Positions 1 to 10,318 of a stretch of DNA of 64,000 nucleotides are shown one piece after another. The position numbers and the translations under genes are program-made. The stretch spans positions 1 to 64,000 of the forward strand of contig CAVPQK010000003.1 of the NCBI GenBank assembly GCA_963707465.1, written 5' to 3'. The first letter of the stretch is position 1, and every line of letters begins with the position of its first letter. Under the pieces are notes generated by a model. The model had not been told where the DNA came from. It saw only the letters and a program-made list of their open reading frames with translations, and ran no database searches. The DNA is from Bog-159 sp963707465. GTDB lineage: Bacteria; Acidobacteriota; Terriglobia; Bryobacterales; Bryobacteraceae.

Positions 1-211
1 ATACCAAGCCCACAAGCGAAAAGCTGAGTCCGAAAATGATAAGCCGCACCCTCTGGAGTGCGGTGGCGCCCGGCGAGCCCTTCCAGGCCAGCCTGTCAAC
101 GAGCATACCGTTGACCAGGGGGCCGGGCCATATGACATTCCCTTGCCTGTTCCTGATCTCGTCCGTCAACTCGTCAACGGCCGTCGCTTTCCGGGGATGT
201 CGCCTCGCCAT
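1..211 (-). CDS. hypothetical protein, cut by window edge
   Basis: Reading leftwards from an ATG at 211, an open frame of 70 codons runs off the window. It begins MARRHPRKATAVDELTDEIR, then a central stretch with WPGPLVNGML, and becomes hydrophobic at the edge (LIIFGLSFSLVGLV), so it probably enters a membrane segment. It starts one base after the TAA stop of the upstream membrane-protein gene at 213, so the two are almost certainly co-transcribed. I recognise no family. The pair lies directly downstream of a truncated Rhs cassette, a position where immunity or accessory proteins are often found; that link is only positional. Confidence 0.5.
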   Translation of the reverse strand, partial: MARRHPRKATAVDELTDEIRNRQGNVIWPGPLVNGMLVDRLAWKGSPGATALQRVRLIIFGLSFSLVGLV

Positions 212-212
212 C

Positions 213-764
213 TTAGCCCCCGCTAGCGTGGTCGCGCCGGATCTGCAGGCGGTTGTAGAGGCAGGCGCCCGCCAGGGAAGCGGTGCCGATCCCAAGCGCT
301 GGCAGCATAGCCTTGGAGTCTGCGACTTGCCAAAAGACGCAAGACGCGAAAGCCAGCAGTGCGACGCGATCGGTCGGGCGCAGCCTCCGCTTCTCCAGGC
401 CCTGCGAGGCGAGCGCGCCTGTGGCAAACAACAGCGTCATGGCGGCACCCTCCCAACGCGGAACAGCGACCTCCGGGTGGTTCACCACGTGCCCGGAGGC
501 CGTGGTCAAGATGCCGCCGAAGACGCCCCAGGCTAGTACCCATGGGAAGAACCTCGCCCAGCGGTCCATGGTCAGTAGGAAAACAACGGCTGCCACGGCC
601 AGAAGTGCCCACCCCACGGCCGGGCGACGCGGACCCTGCGAAGACGCTATTCCCAGACCGCTGAATGCCAGCACGAGCCATGCAAACGCAAGCAGCACCC
701 CCCCCGCGAGTCGGAAGCCGCTCTTCACCTCCGCCAATTTCCCTTTTCCGCGCATTGTGCTCAC
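213..764 (-). CDS. multi-spanning membrane protein, unknown function
   Basis: A 183-residue protein with about five hydrophobic segments: LAGGVLLAFAWLVLAFSGLG near residue 20, then WALLAVAAVVFLLT, FPWVLAWGVFGGILTT, AAMTLLFATGAL and a segment near 130-150. The N-terminus is short and basic and the C-terminus is charged (NRLQIRRDHASGG). The ATG overlaps the stop of the Rhs cassette upstream by four bases, and its own stop is followed after one base by the next start, so Rhs tip, this gene and the edge gene form one transcript. I see no family motif. A role as membrane partner or immunity protein of the Rhs tip is possible but rests only on gene order. Confidence 0.6.
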   Translation of the reverse strand: MSTMRGKGKLAEVKSGFRLAGGVLLAFAWLVLAFSGLGIASSQGPRRPAVGWALLAVAAVVFLLTMDRWARFFPWVLAWGVFGGILTTASGHVVNHPEVAVPRWEGAAMTLLFATGALASQGLEKRRLRPTDRVALLAFASCVFWQVADSKAMLPALGIGTASLAGACLYNRLQIRRDHASGG

Positions 765-3003
765 TTCGGAATGGAGCAGTTGATGGCTTCGGCGGCTGTA
801 AACGCCGCATCGACCGCCAGCCTCGTAGTAAACTTCATGCCGAGGCTCAGCGCTGTACCCAGCTTGCCAAGCATGGCCTTTGCCGGCGCCGACGCCTGGC
901 TCAGCGCCAGCGGGGGCCCGCCCGGGGTGCCCAGCAAGTTCAGCGACATGATGGTCGTCGTTCTTCGGCCGAACGTCGTTGCGGCTCCCATTGCCGAGCT
1001 GACGAGGCCGGGGGCGTTGGACGCCATGCCTGCCCCCGCGTCGGTGGTCCCGCCAAATAGCAAGGTGTTGACACTATTCCCGGCGACTGCCCCCACGAAG
1101 GCGTTGGACGAAATGGAACTGCTCGTGCCGGTGGCGACGTTGATCGCGAGCTCGACGCTGCCTCCGATGCTGTAGGTGCTGGCATTTTGCGCCATGCACT
1201 GTCCGAAGGTCTGGCCGGGCGCGCGAATCCCAAGGAAGCTGTACCAAGGGCTGTCGGCCCCTGAGCCAGGATCGGTCCATTCCTGGGAAGATTGGTCGGC
1301 AATAGTTATATTCTCGGTTGTCGAGACATAAGTGTACCCGGCGTAGGCGCTGCCGTCGCCATATTGCTCATCGCTAACGCACTGGCTGTCGTCGTAACCC
1401 ACCAGGTTGCCGTTGCTGTCGTACAAGGCGGAGCCCGCCGCGCAGTAGTCCAGGCCCGACGGGTCTATGTACCGCAGCGGATTGTTTAGCGCGTAGTTAT
1501 AACGGCCCCAACTCTGCGGATTAGTCGGGTCGACCGCGGTCAGTCCGGCCCGGTCGGGCGAGACCCAGCGCCCCTGCGTCGGCTGATATTCCCGGTACAG
1601 GAAATCGTACAAGGGAGCGGTCGCCCCAGGCGTCAAATCCTGATTCTGCCCCGTGAAATTGCGGTCTGTCGTCCCAGTCTCCGCATAATTCTCGCCGAAC
1701 GGCGCATAGGCTCCGTCGTAGTACAGCGTCTGGGTTGGCGTAGAAGCCACGCGCGAACTGCCTAGCCAGTCCGGATGCCGGTAGTAAGACAAGCCGCTGG
1801 ACGTGTACACTGCCGTGGCTCCGCCAGAGAGCGGCGCGAAGACCTTGGTCACCGTCTGGCCGCTCATCAACGCGAACTTGTTGCCGGCAGGCCCGTACAC
1901 GATCTCGGTGTACGCGCTGCCATTGTATTGCTCCACGCGGCGGTCCAGCGCGTCATAGGTCTCAGCGTTGCCGCTCAGAGTGGCCAGGTTGCCTTCGCCG
2001 TCCCAGGTATAGTTGTAGAATCCGTCGTAGGTCACGTTGCCATTGCTGTCGTAGGTGGGTGTGACCGATCCGATGGCGGTGTAGCGATTCGTGGTTTCGC
2101 TGTAGGTCGGGCCGAACGACTGAGAGCCAGTCTTAGTGATATTACCGAACGCGTCGTAGCTGAAGCTCTGGCTCCAGATTGTACTGCCGCAGCCCGCCGA
2201 CGTCAACCGCGCTAGACTGTCGTACGCGTAACTGCAGCTTTGCGTGTCCTTCGAGTTCAAGCCATCGACGATGCCCAGCGTGCCAAGGGTCCAGTTGGCG
2301 TTCCAGGTGGGAGTTCCGGTCATGGACGAACTGCCGACATTGGCTTTGTATTGGGTCATGCGTCCGGTGTTAGGGTCGTAGGTAAAGGCGTCGGAGTCCG
2401 CCGAACCGAAGGTGATGCCCATGACCTCGCTGAAGCCATTATACGATGTGCCGCTGACCGGGTTCGTGCCGCTACTGGCCGAGACCGTATTGACGCGGCC
2501 CTCCCCCTCCGGCACGTATGTCCAGGTAGGGATGCCGGTCGTGTTGGGGTTGAGCGTATCCAGCAGCCCTTGCGGCGCCCAGTACGTGGCTGCGATGTTG
2601 TAGTACCCGCCGGAATGCGGGCTGGACTGATATACGGCGGCCACCTCGCCGCGATTGCTGTAGCTGAAGCCCAGATCGGTGGTTTTGGAACTGGGGCTGC
2701 CCGTGTACGCCTCCGCTAGCCGGCTCTTGGGGTACATCATGGTGGCGCTGTCCACCGTCGCCGCGTCGTAGACGTAGGTCTTGGCCGGGGTGACGCTCGA
2801 ATACCCGCCGCTGGGGTAGGTTACGCCGGTGAGCGGTGCAGGGCGTCGTACGCATAGCAGGTAACGGTGCCCTGCGGGTCGATACGCTTTACCAGGTCGC
2901 CGTCGTGGGTGCCGCAGGTGGTATCGGTGTCGAAGGTGTAGATGTAGGCGATCTGATTGGTTTCAGGGTTTTTTTCGGGTCTAAGCGTACCACCCGGCTG
3001 CAG
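761..3003 (-). pseudogene. N-terminally deleted, frameshifted Rhs/YD-repeat cassette with its own C-terminal tip
   Basis: The frame at 761-2755 encodes 664 residues of Rhs core: repeats such as TYDSNGNVTY and YTWDGEGNLATL, then the end-of-core motif NPLRYIDPSGL, then a unique tip of about 230 residues (GLDYCAAGS onwards) rich in Ala, Gly and Ser. Upstream, the same core continues in another frame to about 3003 (EKNPETNQIAYIYTFDTDTT). Compared with the second Rhs copy (about 5150-6720), one C is missing near 2833, which causes the frameshift, and roughly 45 bp are missing near 2980. Nothing of the Rhs N-terminus or signal peptide is present; homology stops at about 3003. This looks like a displaced C-terminal cassette. 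Residues 1-430 of the core are close to identical to the other copy, whereas the tip is unrelated. Confidence 0.8.
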
Positions 3004-3235
3004 AGCGCTGCAAAGGGGGAGATGGTCGATGAGTTGCTGCTGTTCCTCCGTCTGTGATGCCAGCGGTCGGGCCGTGAGAAGCAAAGTCGGGGCGACGAAT
3101 GCGCCCAACCGTTCAGCGTTGAAACGCGCCAGCTCCGGCATTGTTCGTCAGTACGTTCAGGCGGTGGCAGGTCGAGGCGAAGGCCAGTGCATCGTCCTGC
3201 CAAGCTCTCCAGTCGGGCCGGCCCATCATATTCGC
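3000..3235 (-). pseudogene. possible alpha/beta-hydrolase C-terminal remnant
   Basis: Two short frames read in succession resemble the C-terminal third of an alpha/beta-hydrolase: WRAWQDDALAFASTCHRLN, then after a frameshift RFNAERLGAFVAPTLLLT and EEQQQLIDHLPLCSALQPGG. The run 'vaPTLLLt' followed by a helix and a short strand is the usual core around the acidic catalytic residue in that fold. There is no start codon, nucleophile elbow or complete frame. It joins the Rhs fragment near 3003, suggesting a rearrangement junction. The assignment is by eye and weak. Confidence 0.3.
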
Positions 3236-3323
3236 GCTGACGAGTGGAGGCTTGGCCGCCTGCCACAAGTAACGACAACGTCGAATCCCACCGGCGAAGC
3301 CTCGCAGGGCGCTGTCGCGAGGG

Positions 3324-4244
3324 TCACTGGTGCGCGCCCGATTGCCTGAGCAGTTCGGTGATTCGGTCGTCATGCAGCCGTACGGCGATGGAGAGGGCGG
3401 TCTCCCCATTAGGAGCTGTTGCACCTACATCCGCACCGGCGGCCAGGAGCGCCTTTGCGTTCGCCAGTGCGCCATGCCGGGCTGCAGCCATCAGCAACGA
3501 CTCGCCGTCTTGGTTTCGAAGGTTTACATTCGCGCTCCGCTTCAGGATCGCTGCGAAAAGACACGGATCGTCGCTTAGGAGGGCCGCCCACAGTGCGCTG
3601 TCGCGTTCCTCGCGCGTCACGCTTCCGAAGAGGGCAGTCACAGCCGCCACATCCTCCATATCGACCGCCTCGCGGAAGCGGTCGGGCGCCTTGGGCGCTG
3701 GGGCGAGGATGTCAGGGCGGCGCGGCAGCCATTCGTCGGCAAGCAGCTCGATGATGCCAATCCCGTGTTTGGTCCCGTGGCGACCGTGAATGAGCAGCCA
3801 GTGCGCACTGAGGGTGCGCGCGATCGCGGCGTCGCCCAGGCGGCCCTCAAGGCCGCTTGTCCGGACCCGCGAGAGCCGCTGCGGGTCGCTGATTTGTGCA
3901 CAGGCGGGTTCGTATTCCGAGGAATAGACGATTCGGGAGACCCTGACCGCAGTGGGTTTTCCGCGCCATACGAACTCTGTGCGCACCAAGGCGCGCCGGA
4001 CTCCTTCACTCCGCATCGCATCCATCCAGGGATACCGGACTCCATCTCCGCGCTCACCCCTTTCGAGTGCCCCACGAAGCCTGCTGCCGGGCGGAAGCGC
4101 CCGAGCAAGCTCGCGGATGCGGTCCTCCGGCTTTGCTTCCGTGGCGTGGCCGCCGCCGCTGGCCGGCGCCTCGGTCGGAACGGCGCCCAAGCAGGAGCGG
4201 AAAAAAACGGCCGGGAAGAGCAGCAGGGCTTTGGTTCGTCGCAT
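3324..4244 (-). CDS. exported protein with C-terminal ankyrin repeats
   Basis: The ATG at 4244 is favoured over an upstream frame extension because GGAGGG lies about five bases before it. The 306-residue product begins MRRTKALLLFPAVFFRSCLG, a signal-peptide or lipoprotein-like segment with a Cys. A charged central region of unknown type (about 40-190) follows, then two to three ankyrin repeats near the C-terminus: VNLRNQDGESLLMAAARHGA, AKALLAAGADVGATAPNGET, ALSIAVRLHDDRITELL. The gene lies 258 bp downstream of the stop of the large Rhs gene, on the same strand. Ankyrin proteins are a known class of immunity or partner proteins in polymorphic-toxin loci, and that position fits; export to the periplasm would be expected if the Rhs tip acts there. 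Function remains inferred. Confidence 0.75.
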   Translation of the reverse strand: MRRTKALLLFPAVFFRSCLGAVPTEAPASGGGHATEAKPEDRIRELARALPPGSRLRGALERGERGDGVRYPWMDAMRSEGVRRALVRTEFVWRGKPTAVRVSRIVYSSEYEPACAQISDPQRLSRVRTSGLEGRLGDAAIARTLSAHWLLIHGRHGTKHGIGIIELLADEWLPRRPDILAPAPKAPDRFREAVDMEDVAAVTALFGSVTREERDSALWAALLSDDPCLFAAILKRSANVNLRNQDGESLLMAAARHGALANAKALLAAGADVGATAPNGETALSIAVRLHDDRITELLRQSGAHQ

Positions 4245-4475
4245 ATATCCCTCCGTTTCTGGCGGGCTGGTGATCAGCACCGAGCTACTTTGTCCGGCAT
4301 TCGCATTCGCGCCATGCCCGGTCAACTACCTCGCCGTCGCGGCCTCACGGCCGAAACGCCGTCACAGCCGTGGAGCGGTATCGTCGCCAACGTGGTCGGC
4401 TCACGGATGCGAATCGCTCGCGGCTGATATGCAGCAGTCGCCAGTTCGCTCACTTCTCGCAGCACCGCCGGCCTA

Positions 4476-4505
4476 GGCTGTCTCACAAAAGCTCGGGCTG
4501 TCTCA
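4476..4505. repeat. short direct repeat GGCTGTCTCA
   Basis: The 10-mer GGCTGTCTCA occurs at 4476-4485 and again at 4496-4505, in the 258-bp gap between the ankyrin gene and the Rhs gene. The second copy contains the Rhs stop codon. Ends reading GGCTGTCTCA are common in several insertion-sequence families, so this could be a remnant of an excised or deleted element. No transposase is nearby. The rest of the gap shows nothing I recognise. Confidence 0.35.
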
Positions 4506-7065
4506 TAGGTAGGGACGGTTCACAGCCGCAAAGTAGAGGTACAACCACCCGAACTCATCGCCGGGTGTAAGACCGCCGCTGTTGTCCCCGCCGCCGCCCC
4601 CTGCGCTACTGTTCTGATGCTTCTTGCTGCACTTGCGGTACAGCGCTGAAACTTGGCCAGGGCTAAGGAGCAAGCCGCCCGGGTCGAGGTACCGCTGGGT
4701 CGCCTGGTTGGGGAACTGCTGAATGAAGCTGTCAATTTGCATGAGATTCGGATCGCCGCTGGCACCGCCGCTGAACGGCAGGTCGCCGACACCCGTGATT
4801 CGGTGGGTCAACTCGTGCACGCTGACGGTTCCGGCTACTTGGGGTATCACCCCGGGCTGGCTGTCGAATACGTTGCCAATTGCTGCAGCGTTGACGGTGG
4901 CATTACCTTGAAAGAACAGGAAGCTCCTCTGCCATCCGAAAAGCCCGTTCGGGCTTCCGTTGACGATGTTCAGTGTGTAGTCGGGCGTGCCGCTGAACGT
5001 GAAGACCGCCCCGACGTCATCCCCACCTTCGCTCGGAACGGCTGCGAGAATTGCGTTAATTTGCGCCTCCGCCGCGCTAAGCTGGCCCGCGCTTAGGTCC
5101 GCTCGGTTGTTGACCTGGATGTTGAGGTTGCACGTATCAAGGCCAAGCGGGTCGAGGTTGCCGCACGGGCTGCCTAGGCCGTAGGCGTAGCGGTCCCAGC
5201 TCTGTGGATTGGTGGGGTCCACAGCAGCCATCCCCGCCGGGTCCGGCGAAACCCAGCGCCCCTGCGTCGGCTGATACTCCCGGTACGGGAAGTCGTATAG
5301 CGGCGCCGTCGCCCCAGGCGTCAAATCCTGATTCTGTCCCGTGAAGTTGCGGTCCGTCGTCCCCGTCTCCGCATAGTTCTCGCCGAACGGCGCATAAGCT
5401 CCGTCGTAATACAGCGTCCGGCTGGGCGTAGAAGCCACGCGCGAACTGCCTAGCCAGTCCGGATGCCGGTAGTAAGACAAGCCGCTGGACGTGTACACTG
5501 CCGTGGCTCCGCCAGAGAGCGGCGCGAAAACCTTGGTCACCGTCTGGCCGCTCATCAACGCGAACTTGTTGCCGGCAGGCCCGTACACGATCTCGGTGTA
5601 TGCGCTGCCGTTGTATTGTTCCACGCGGCGGTCCAGCGCGTCACAGGTTTCAGCGTTGCCGCCCAGCGTGGCCAGGTTGCCTTCGCCGTCCCAGGTATAG
5701 GTGTAGAATCCGTCGCTGGTTAAGTTGCCGTTGCTGTCGTACTTGGGCGTGACCGAGCCGATGAGCGTGTATTGATTGGTGGTCTCGCTGTACGTCGGCA
5801 TGAACGACTGCGTTCCGGATTTGTTGATATTCCCAAAGGCGTCGTAAGTGAAGCTCTGGCTCCAAACCGTGCCGCAACCAGCCGTTGTGAGACGCGCGAG
5901 ATTATCGTACGCGTAACTGCAGCTTTGCGTGTCCTTCGAGTTCAAGCCATCGACGATGCCCAGCGTGCCCAAGGTCCAGTTGGCGTTCCAGCCGGGGGTG
6001 CCGGTCATGGACGAACCGCCGACGCTGGCTTTATATTGGGTCATGCGTCCCGTGTTGGGGTCGTAAGTGAAGGCGTCCGAGTCCGCTGAGCCGAAGGTGA
6101 TGCCCAGCACCTCGCTGAAGCCATTATACGATGTGCCGCTGACCGGGTTCGTGCCGCTACTGGCCGAGACCGTATTGACGCGGCCCTCACCTTCCGGCGT
6201 GTAGGTCCAGTTGGGGATGCTTGCGCCCATGTTGGGAGTCAGCTTCTCCAGCAGGCCTTGCGGCGCCCAGTACGTGGCGGCGATGTTGTAGTAGCCGCTG
6301 GAATGCGGGCTGGACTGATATACGGCGGCCACCTCGCCGCGATTGCTGTAGCTGAAGCCCAGATCGGTGGTTTTGGAACTGGGGCTGCCCGTGTACGCCT
6401 CCGCCAGCCTGCCTGCGGGATACAACATGGCCGTGCTGTCCACAGTGGCCGCGTCGTAGACGTAGGTCTTGGCTGGGGTGACGCTCGAATACCCGCCGCT
6501 GGGGTAGGTCACGCCGGTGAGCCGGTGCAGGGCGTCGTACGCATAGCAGGTGACGGTGCCCTGCGGGTCGATACGCTTTACCAGGTCGCCGTCGTGGGTG
6601 CCGCAGGTGGTATCGGTGTCGAAGGTATAGGTGTAGGCGGTCTGGTTGGTTTCGGGGTTCTTCTCGGAGGTCATGCGGCCCAGGCCGTCGTAGGCGTAGG
6701 TGCGGGTCTGGAGCGTGCCACCCGGCTGCGCGTTTTGATTGACCGTGAGCAGGTCGTTGAGCACGTCGTAGGTATACTTAGTCCAGTAGCCGGTCGGCTG
6801 CACACTCTGGCCGCACTTTCCGGACCCGGTGCCCGAATTGACCTCGCATACCGACGTCAACCGGCCCAGTCCGTCGTACTCGTATTGCCGCGCAACGTTC
6901 GGGCTGCCGCTCACCGTTACGAGCACGTCAAACCCTACCTGCGCGGTGACGGGCGTTTGCGTGTAGTTGTAGGTAGTGGTGCCGCCGCCGCCATCGGTCA
7001 CCGTGACGGGGCGGCTCAGCGCGTCGTAGCTCGTTTGCGTATACGGCGCGGTCGTATTGGGCGCC

Positions 7066-7073
7066 GTCGTACT
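7066..7073. repeat. IS66 target-site duplication, left copy
   Basis: GTCGTACT immediately precedes the left end of the element and is identical to the 8 bases after the right end. Eight-base duplications are characteristic of IS66-family insertion. Confidence 0.9.
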
Positions 7074-9041
7074 GTAAGCGTCTAACCAACCCAGGGTAGT
7101 AAGGATCAGGACCGGCCGGCAGCCCATCGAGCTGGGGTCAAGTTTGCCACTTCCGGCAATGTGCACCGATTTATGCCGGGCAGCACCGCGCTGAGGTACT
7201 CCGTGACCGGAAGATGCAGCCGGCGGCAGGATTCCACGACCGAGAGAATGGCCGCCACTTTGGGTCCCGATAACGCGCTACCCACATGCAGCCAGTTCTT
7301 ACGGCCCAGTGCGATCGGACGCATAGAATTTTCCGCCAGGTTATTCGACAACTCTACCTCGGCAAAGTCGAAACAGCGCCGTAGCTTCGCCCACATATGT
7401 AAGGTATACGCCGCCGCTTGGCCCAGTGCGCTCTTCGGCAACACAACCCGCAACAGCGCCTCACATTCACTACGGATCTCTTCTGCCCACGATTCGGCAT
7501 GCTGACGCCGTAATTCCAGGCGTGCTTCCTCGCTCATCTGCTGTTGGCGCGCGTGCCGGTCCACCAGGAATAGCGCGTCCATGCGCGTCACCATTTGGAT
7601 CGCTTCTCCGTCTCGTGGATTCACCTTCACGGCATCCACGAACTTGCGGCGTGCGTGGGTCCAGCACCCGACGTGCACCAGTCTCGGCCCGCCCAAACCG
7701 TCGTAGGCCTGGTAGCCATCGGTCTGCAATATTCCTTCCCACGTTCCTAGAAATTTGCGCGGACCCTCCCGCCCCCGCCCTAACTGGAAATCAAATACCG
7801 TTTCCGCACCCGGCCTGCCGTATTGCCATAAGTACGCCTGATGATCCGCTCCGCGCCCATCGTGCATCTGCACCGGCACGATGGTCTCATCCGCCTGTAT
7901 ATACGATCCGCGCAGCAAATCTTGACGCATCGCCGCGACCACCGGCTGGAGGAGCTCGCCCACCCGCATCACCCAGCCATCCAATGTCGCCCGGCTGATC
8001 TCAATGCCTGTTTCCCGCGCCAGTATGACCGCTTGCCGGTACAGCGGTAAGTGATCGGTAAGCGTCTAACCAACCCAGGGTAGTAAGGATCAGGACCGGC
8101 CGGCAGCCCATCGAGCTGGGGTCAAGTTTGCCACTTCCGGCAATGTGCACCGATTTATGCCGGGCAGCACCGCGCTGAGGTACTCCGTGACCGGAAGATG
8201 CAGCCGGCGGCAGGATTCCACGACCGAGAGAATGGCCGCCACTTTGGGTCCCGATAACGCGCTACCCACATGCAGCCAGTTCTTACGGCCCAGTGCGATC
8301 GGACGCATAGAATTTTCCGCCAGGTTATTCGACAACTCTACCTCGGCAAAGTCGAAACAGCGCCGTAGCTTCGCCCACATATGTAAGGTATACGCCGCCG
8401 CTTGGCCCAGTGCGCTCTTCGGCAACACAACCCGCAACAGCGCCTCACATTCACTACGGATCTCTTCTGCCCACGATTCGGCATGCTGACGCCGTAATTC
8501 CAGGCGTGCTTCCTCGCTCATCTGCTGTTGGCGCGCGTGCCGGTCCACCAGGAATAGCGCGTCCATGCGCGTCACCATTTGGATCGCTTCTCCGTCTCGT
8601 GGATTCACCTTCACGGCATCCACGAACTTGCGGCGTGCGTGGGTCCAGCACCCGACGTGCACCAGTCTCGGCCCGCCCAAACCGTCGTAGGCCTGGTAGC
8701 CATCGGTCTGCAATATTCCTTCCCACGTTCCTAGAAATTTGCGCGGACCCTCCCGCCCCCGCCCTAACTGGAAATCAAATACCGTTTCCGCACCCGGCCT
8801 GCCGTATTGCCATAAGTACGCCTGATGATCCGCTCCGCGCCCATCGTGCATCTGCACCGGCACGATGGTCTCATCCGCCTGTATATACGATCCGCGCAGC
8901 AAATCTTGACGCATCGCCGCGACCACCGGCTGGAGGAGCTCGCCCACCCGCATCACCCAGCCATCCAATGTCGCCCGGCCGATCTCAATGCCTGTTTCCC
9001 GCGCCAGTATGACCGCTTGCCGGTACAGCGGTAAGTGATCG
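7074..9041. repeat. 984-bp tandem duplication at the IS66 left end
   Basis: 7074-8057 and 8058-9041 are head-to-tail copies. Both begin GTAAGCGTCTAACCAACCC and both end ...GTAAGTGATCG. Reading through them by eye I found one difference, T at 7996 against C at 8980. The inner junction falls exactly on an IS terminus, which points to a transposition event instead of random slippage. Confidence 0.92.
7106..8057 (-). pseudogene. tnpC 3' fragment in the duplicated segment
   Basis: This is the C-terminal part of the IS66 transposase (about 317 codons), lacking its N-terminal leucine-zipper-like and zinc-finger regions. It repeats the sequence of the intact tnpC downstream almost base for base, including the three putative DDE positions (QADE, LQTDGY, LAENSMRP). 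An internal ATG at 7984 could express 292 residues, but the fragment has no start of its own and would lack the DNA-binding portion. Confidence 0.85.
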
Positions 9042-9616
9042 GAATACTTGGCCACCACCGTTTGGATCACCACGCGATCGCTGGCCAGCCCTTTTTCCAC
9101 GATCCGTTCCGGCAGTGGCGCCGCCATGACCGTGCTGTCCACGCACTTCCGGCATGCCCGCTTTTCCCGTTTGATCACGCGCACAAAATAGCGGGCCGGC
9201 TCTACATCCAACTGCTCGCTCTGGTCATAGCCCAGGACCGCGGTCTCGGCTCCGCATTTGGTGCACTGTCGATTGGCACAAGCGATCACTTGTTCTACGC
9301 GCGGCAGATTGTCCGGCAAGCGTTGCCTTCCCGGATGTGCACGGCGGGGCGGCTTGCCCTCGCGCCGCGGCGCTTGAGTGATCGGCTCGCGGCGCGATTC
9401 CGCCTCCACTTCCTCGCCTGTTACGCCAGGCTCTTCCTCCGCCAGCAGTTCCAGTTGGAGGTCACTCAGCGTCTCGCTGCGCGGGCCTAACATCTTGATG
9501 CGCTGCTGCCGCAACCGTTCTTCCAATACCTGAATCTTCAACAGCGCCCACTGTAGCTCGCGCTCCAGCAATGCGATTCGGGCTTGTGGGTCGGTGCCTG
9601 TCATCCGGAAATTCAA
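8090..9616 (-). CDS. tnpC: IS66 family transposase TnpC
   Basis: The 508-residue product has the IS66 layout. An N-terminal coiled-coil segment (ARIALLERELQWALLKIQVL) comes first, then a basic linker, then a zinc-binding motif with two CxxC pairs (CANRQCTKCG and RACRKCV). The DDE catalytic core follows: Asp in YIQADETIVP, Asp in ILQTDGYQAY and Glu in NNLAENSMRP. The end matches the family's usual C-terminal region, where the target line about Asn-Leu-Ala-Glu-Asn is strongly conserved. It is the last gene of tnpA-tnpB-tnpC, 55 bp after tnpB. Length is normal for the family and no defect is seen, so transposition may still be possible. Confidence 0.95.
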   Translation of the reverse strand: MNFRMTGTDPQARIALLERELQWALLKIQVLEERLRQQRIKMLGPRSETLSDLQLELLAEEEPGVTGEEVEAESRREPITQAPRREGKPPRRAHPGRQRLPDNLPRVEQVIACANRQCTKCGAETAVLGYDQSEQLDVEPARYFVRVIKREKRACRKCVDSTVMAAPLPERIVEKGLASDRVVIQTVVAKYSDHLPLYRQAVILARETGIEIGRATLDGWVMRVGELLQPVVAAMRQDLLRGSYIQADETIVPVQMHDGRGADHQAYLWQYGRPGAETVFDFQLGRGREGPRKFLGTWEGILQTDGYQAYDGLGGPRLVHVGCWTHARRKFVDAVKVNPRDGEAIQMVTRMDALFLVDRHARQQQMSEEARLELRRQHAESWAEEIRSECEALLRVVLPKSALGQAAAYTLHMWAKLRRCFDFAEVELSNNLAENSMRPIALGRKNWLHVGSALSGPKVAAILSVVESCRRLHLPVTEYLSAVLPGINRCTLPEVANLTPARWAAGRS

Positions 9617-9671
9617 TGATACATGAAATGCCGGAAATGTTCCAGATCTTTTTCGACTGATTCCGGACTAT

Positions 9672-10025
9672 CTACGTGGGACCACGGTACCAATCACGTT
9701 GTCTGGTTTGCTCAATGTCCAACCCACTTACTAACATCGATAACTCATCGGCCCGCATTGTGACACTCCGCGCATCTTTAGCCGAGGGCCAGCGGAAGCG
9801 GCCTTTCTCCAGACGCTTCGCGCAAACCCATAGCCCGCTTCCATCCCACGCCAGCACCTTCAAGCGCGTCTGGGTCCGATTGGTGAATAGGAAGAGATGG
9901 CCACTCAGCGGATCTTGCCCCAAATGATCGCGCACCAGGCCGTATAAGCCCTCGAACCCCTTGCGCATGTCGATGGCCTCCACCGCGATATAGATCTTCG
10001 TCGCAGGCCCCAGGCCGAACATCAT
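9672..10025 (-). CDS. tnpB: IS66 accessory protein TnpB
   Basis: A 117-residue protein of the IS66 Orf2 family. Hallmarks are AVEAIDMRKGFEGLYGLV near the N-terminus, GHLFLFTNRTQTRLKVL in the middle and WDGSGLWVCAKRLEKGRF after it. These match the canonical D-M-R-K-x-F-x-x-L and N-R-x-x-x-x-x-K-x-L-x-W-D-x-x-G pattern. The biochemical role is unknown, although the protein is required for efficient IS66 transposition. Its start overlaps the tnpA stop by four bases, implying translational coupling. Confidence 0.95.
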   Translation of the reverse strand: MMFGLGPATKIYIAVEAIDMRKGFEGLYGLVRDHLGQDPLSGHLFLFTNRTQTRLKVLAWDGSGLWVCAKRLEKGRFRWPSAKDARSVTMRADELSMLVSGLDIEQTRQRDWYRGPT

Positions 10026-10318
10026 GCGCTTTCGACCGTCCGGATCAAACGCTCTAACTCAGCATCGCGAAAGTTCCATGGGCTTTCGATCCGCCGCCCA
10101 TTCCGCAGCACCACGCTGAATCCTGCCGGCGGCTCTTCCCTTTCGACGGCGACCTTCACCAGACGAGGCTTCGTCGCTTTCGCCCTTCTCCCACGCCAGT
10201 AATCCAGCGTCGTTATCGGCAGGTTTCTTTGTTCGCAGAATTGGCGCCGGCTCAGCCCGCTACGTTCGAATTCTTCGACGATCCGCAGGCCTTCTGCCGC
10301 GCTCCGTTTTTGCTCCAT
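10022..10318 (-). CDS. tnpA: IS66 accessory protein TnpA
   Basis: A 98-residue protein with an N-terminal helix-turn-helix-like region (EGLRIVEEFERSGLSRRQFC followed by EQRNLPITTLDYW). This resembles the Tnp_1/Orf1 proteins of IS66 elements and probably binds DNA. It is the first gene after the right end of the element (ends at 10374) and overlaps tnpB. Nothing unusual is visible. Confidence 0.9.
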   Translation of the reverse strand: MEQKRSAAEGLRIVEEFERSGLSRRQFCEQRNLPITTLDYWRGRRAKATKPRLVKVAVEREEPPAGFSVVLRNGRRIESPWNFRDAELERLIRTVESA

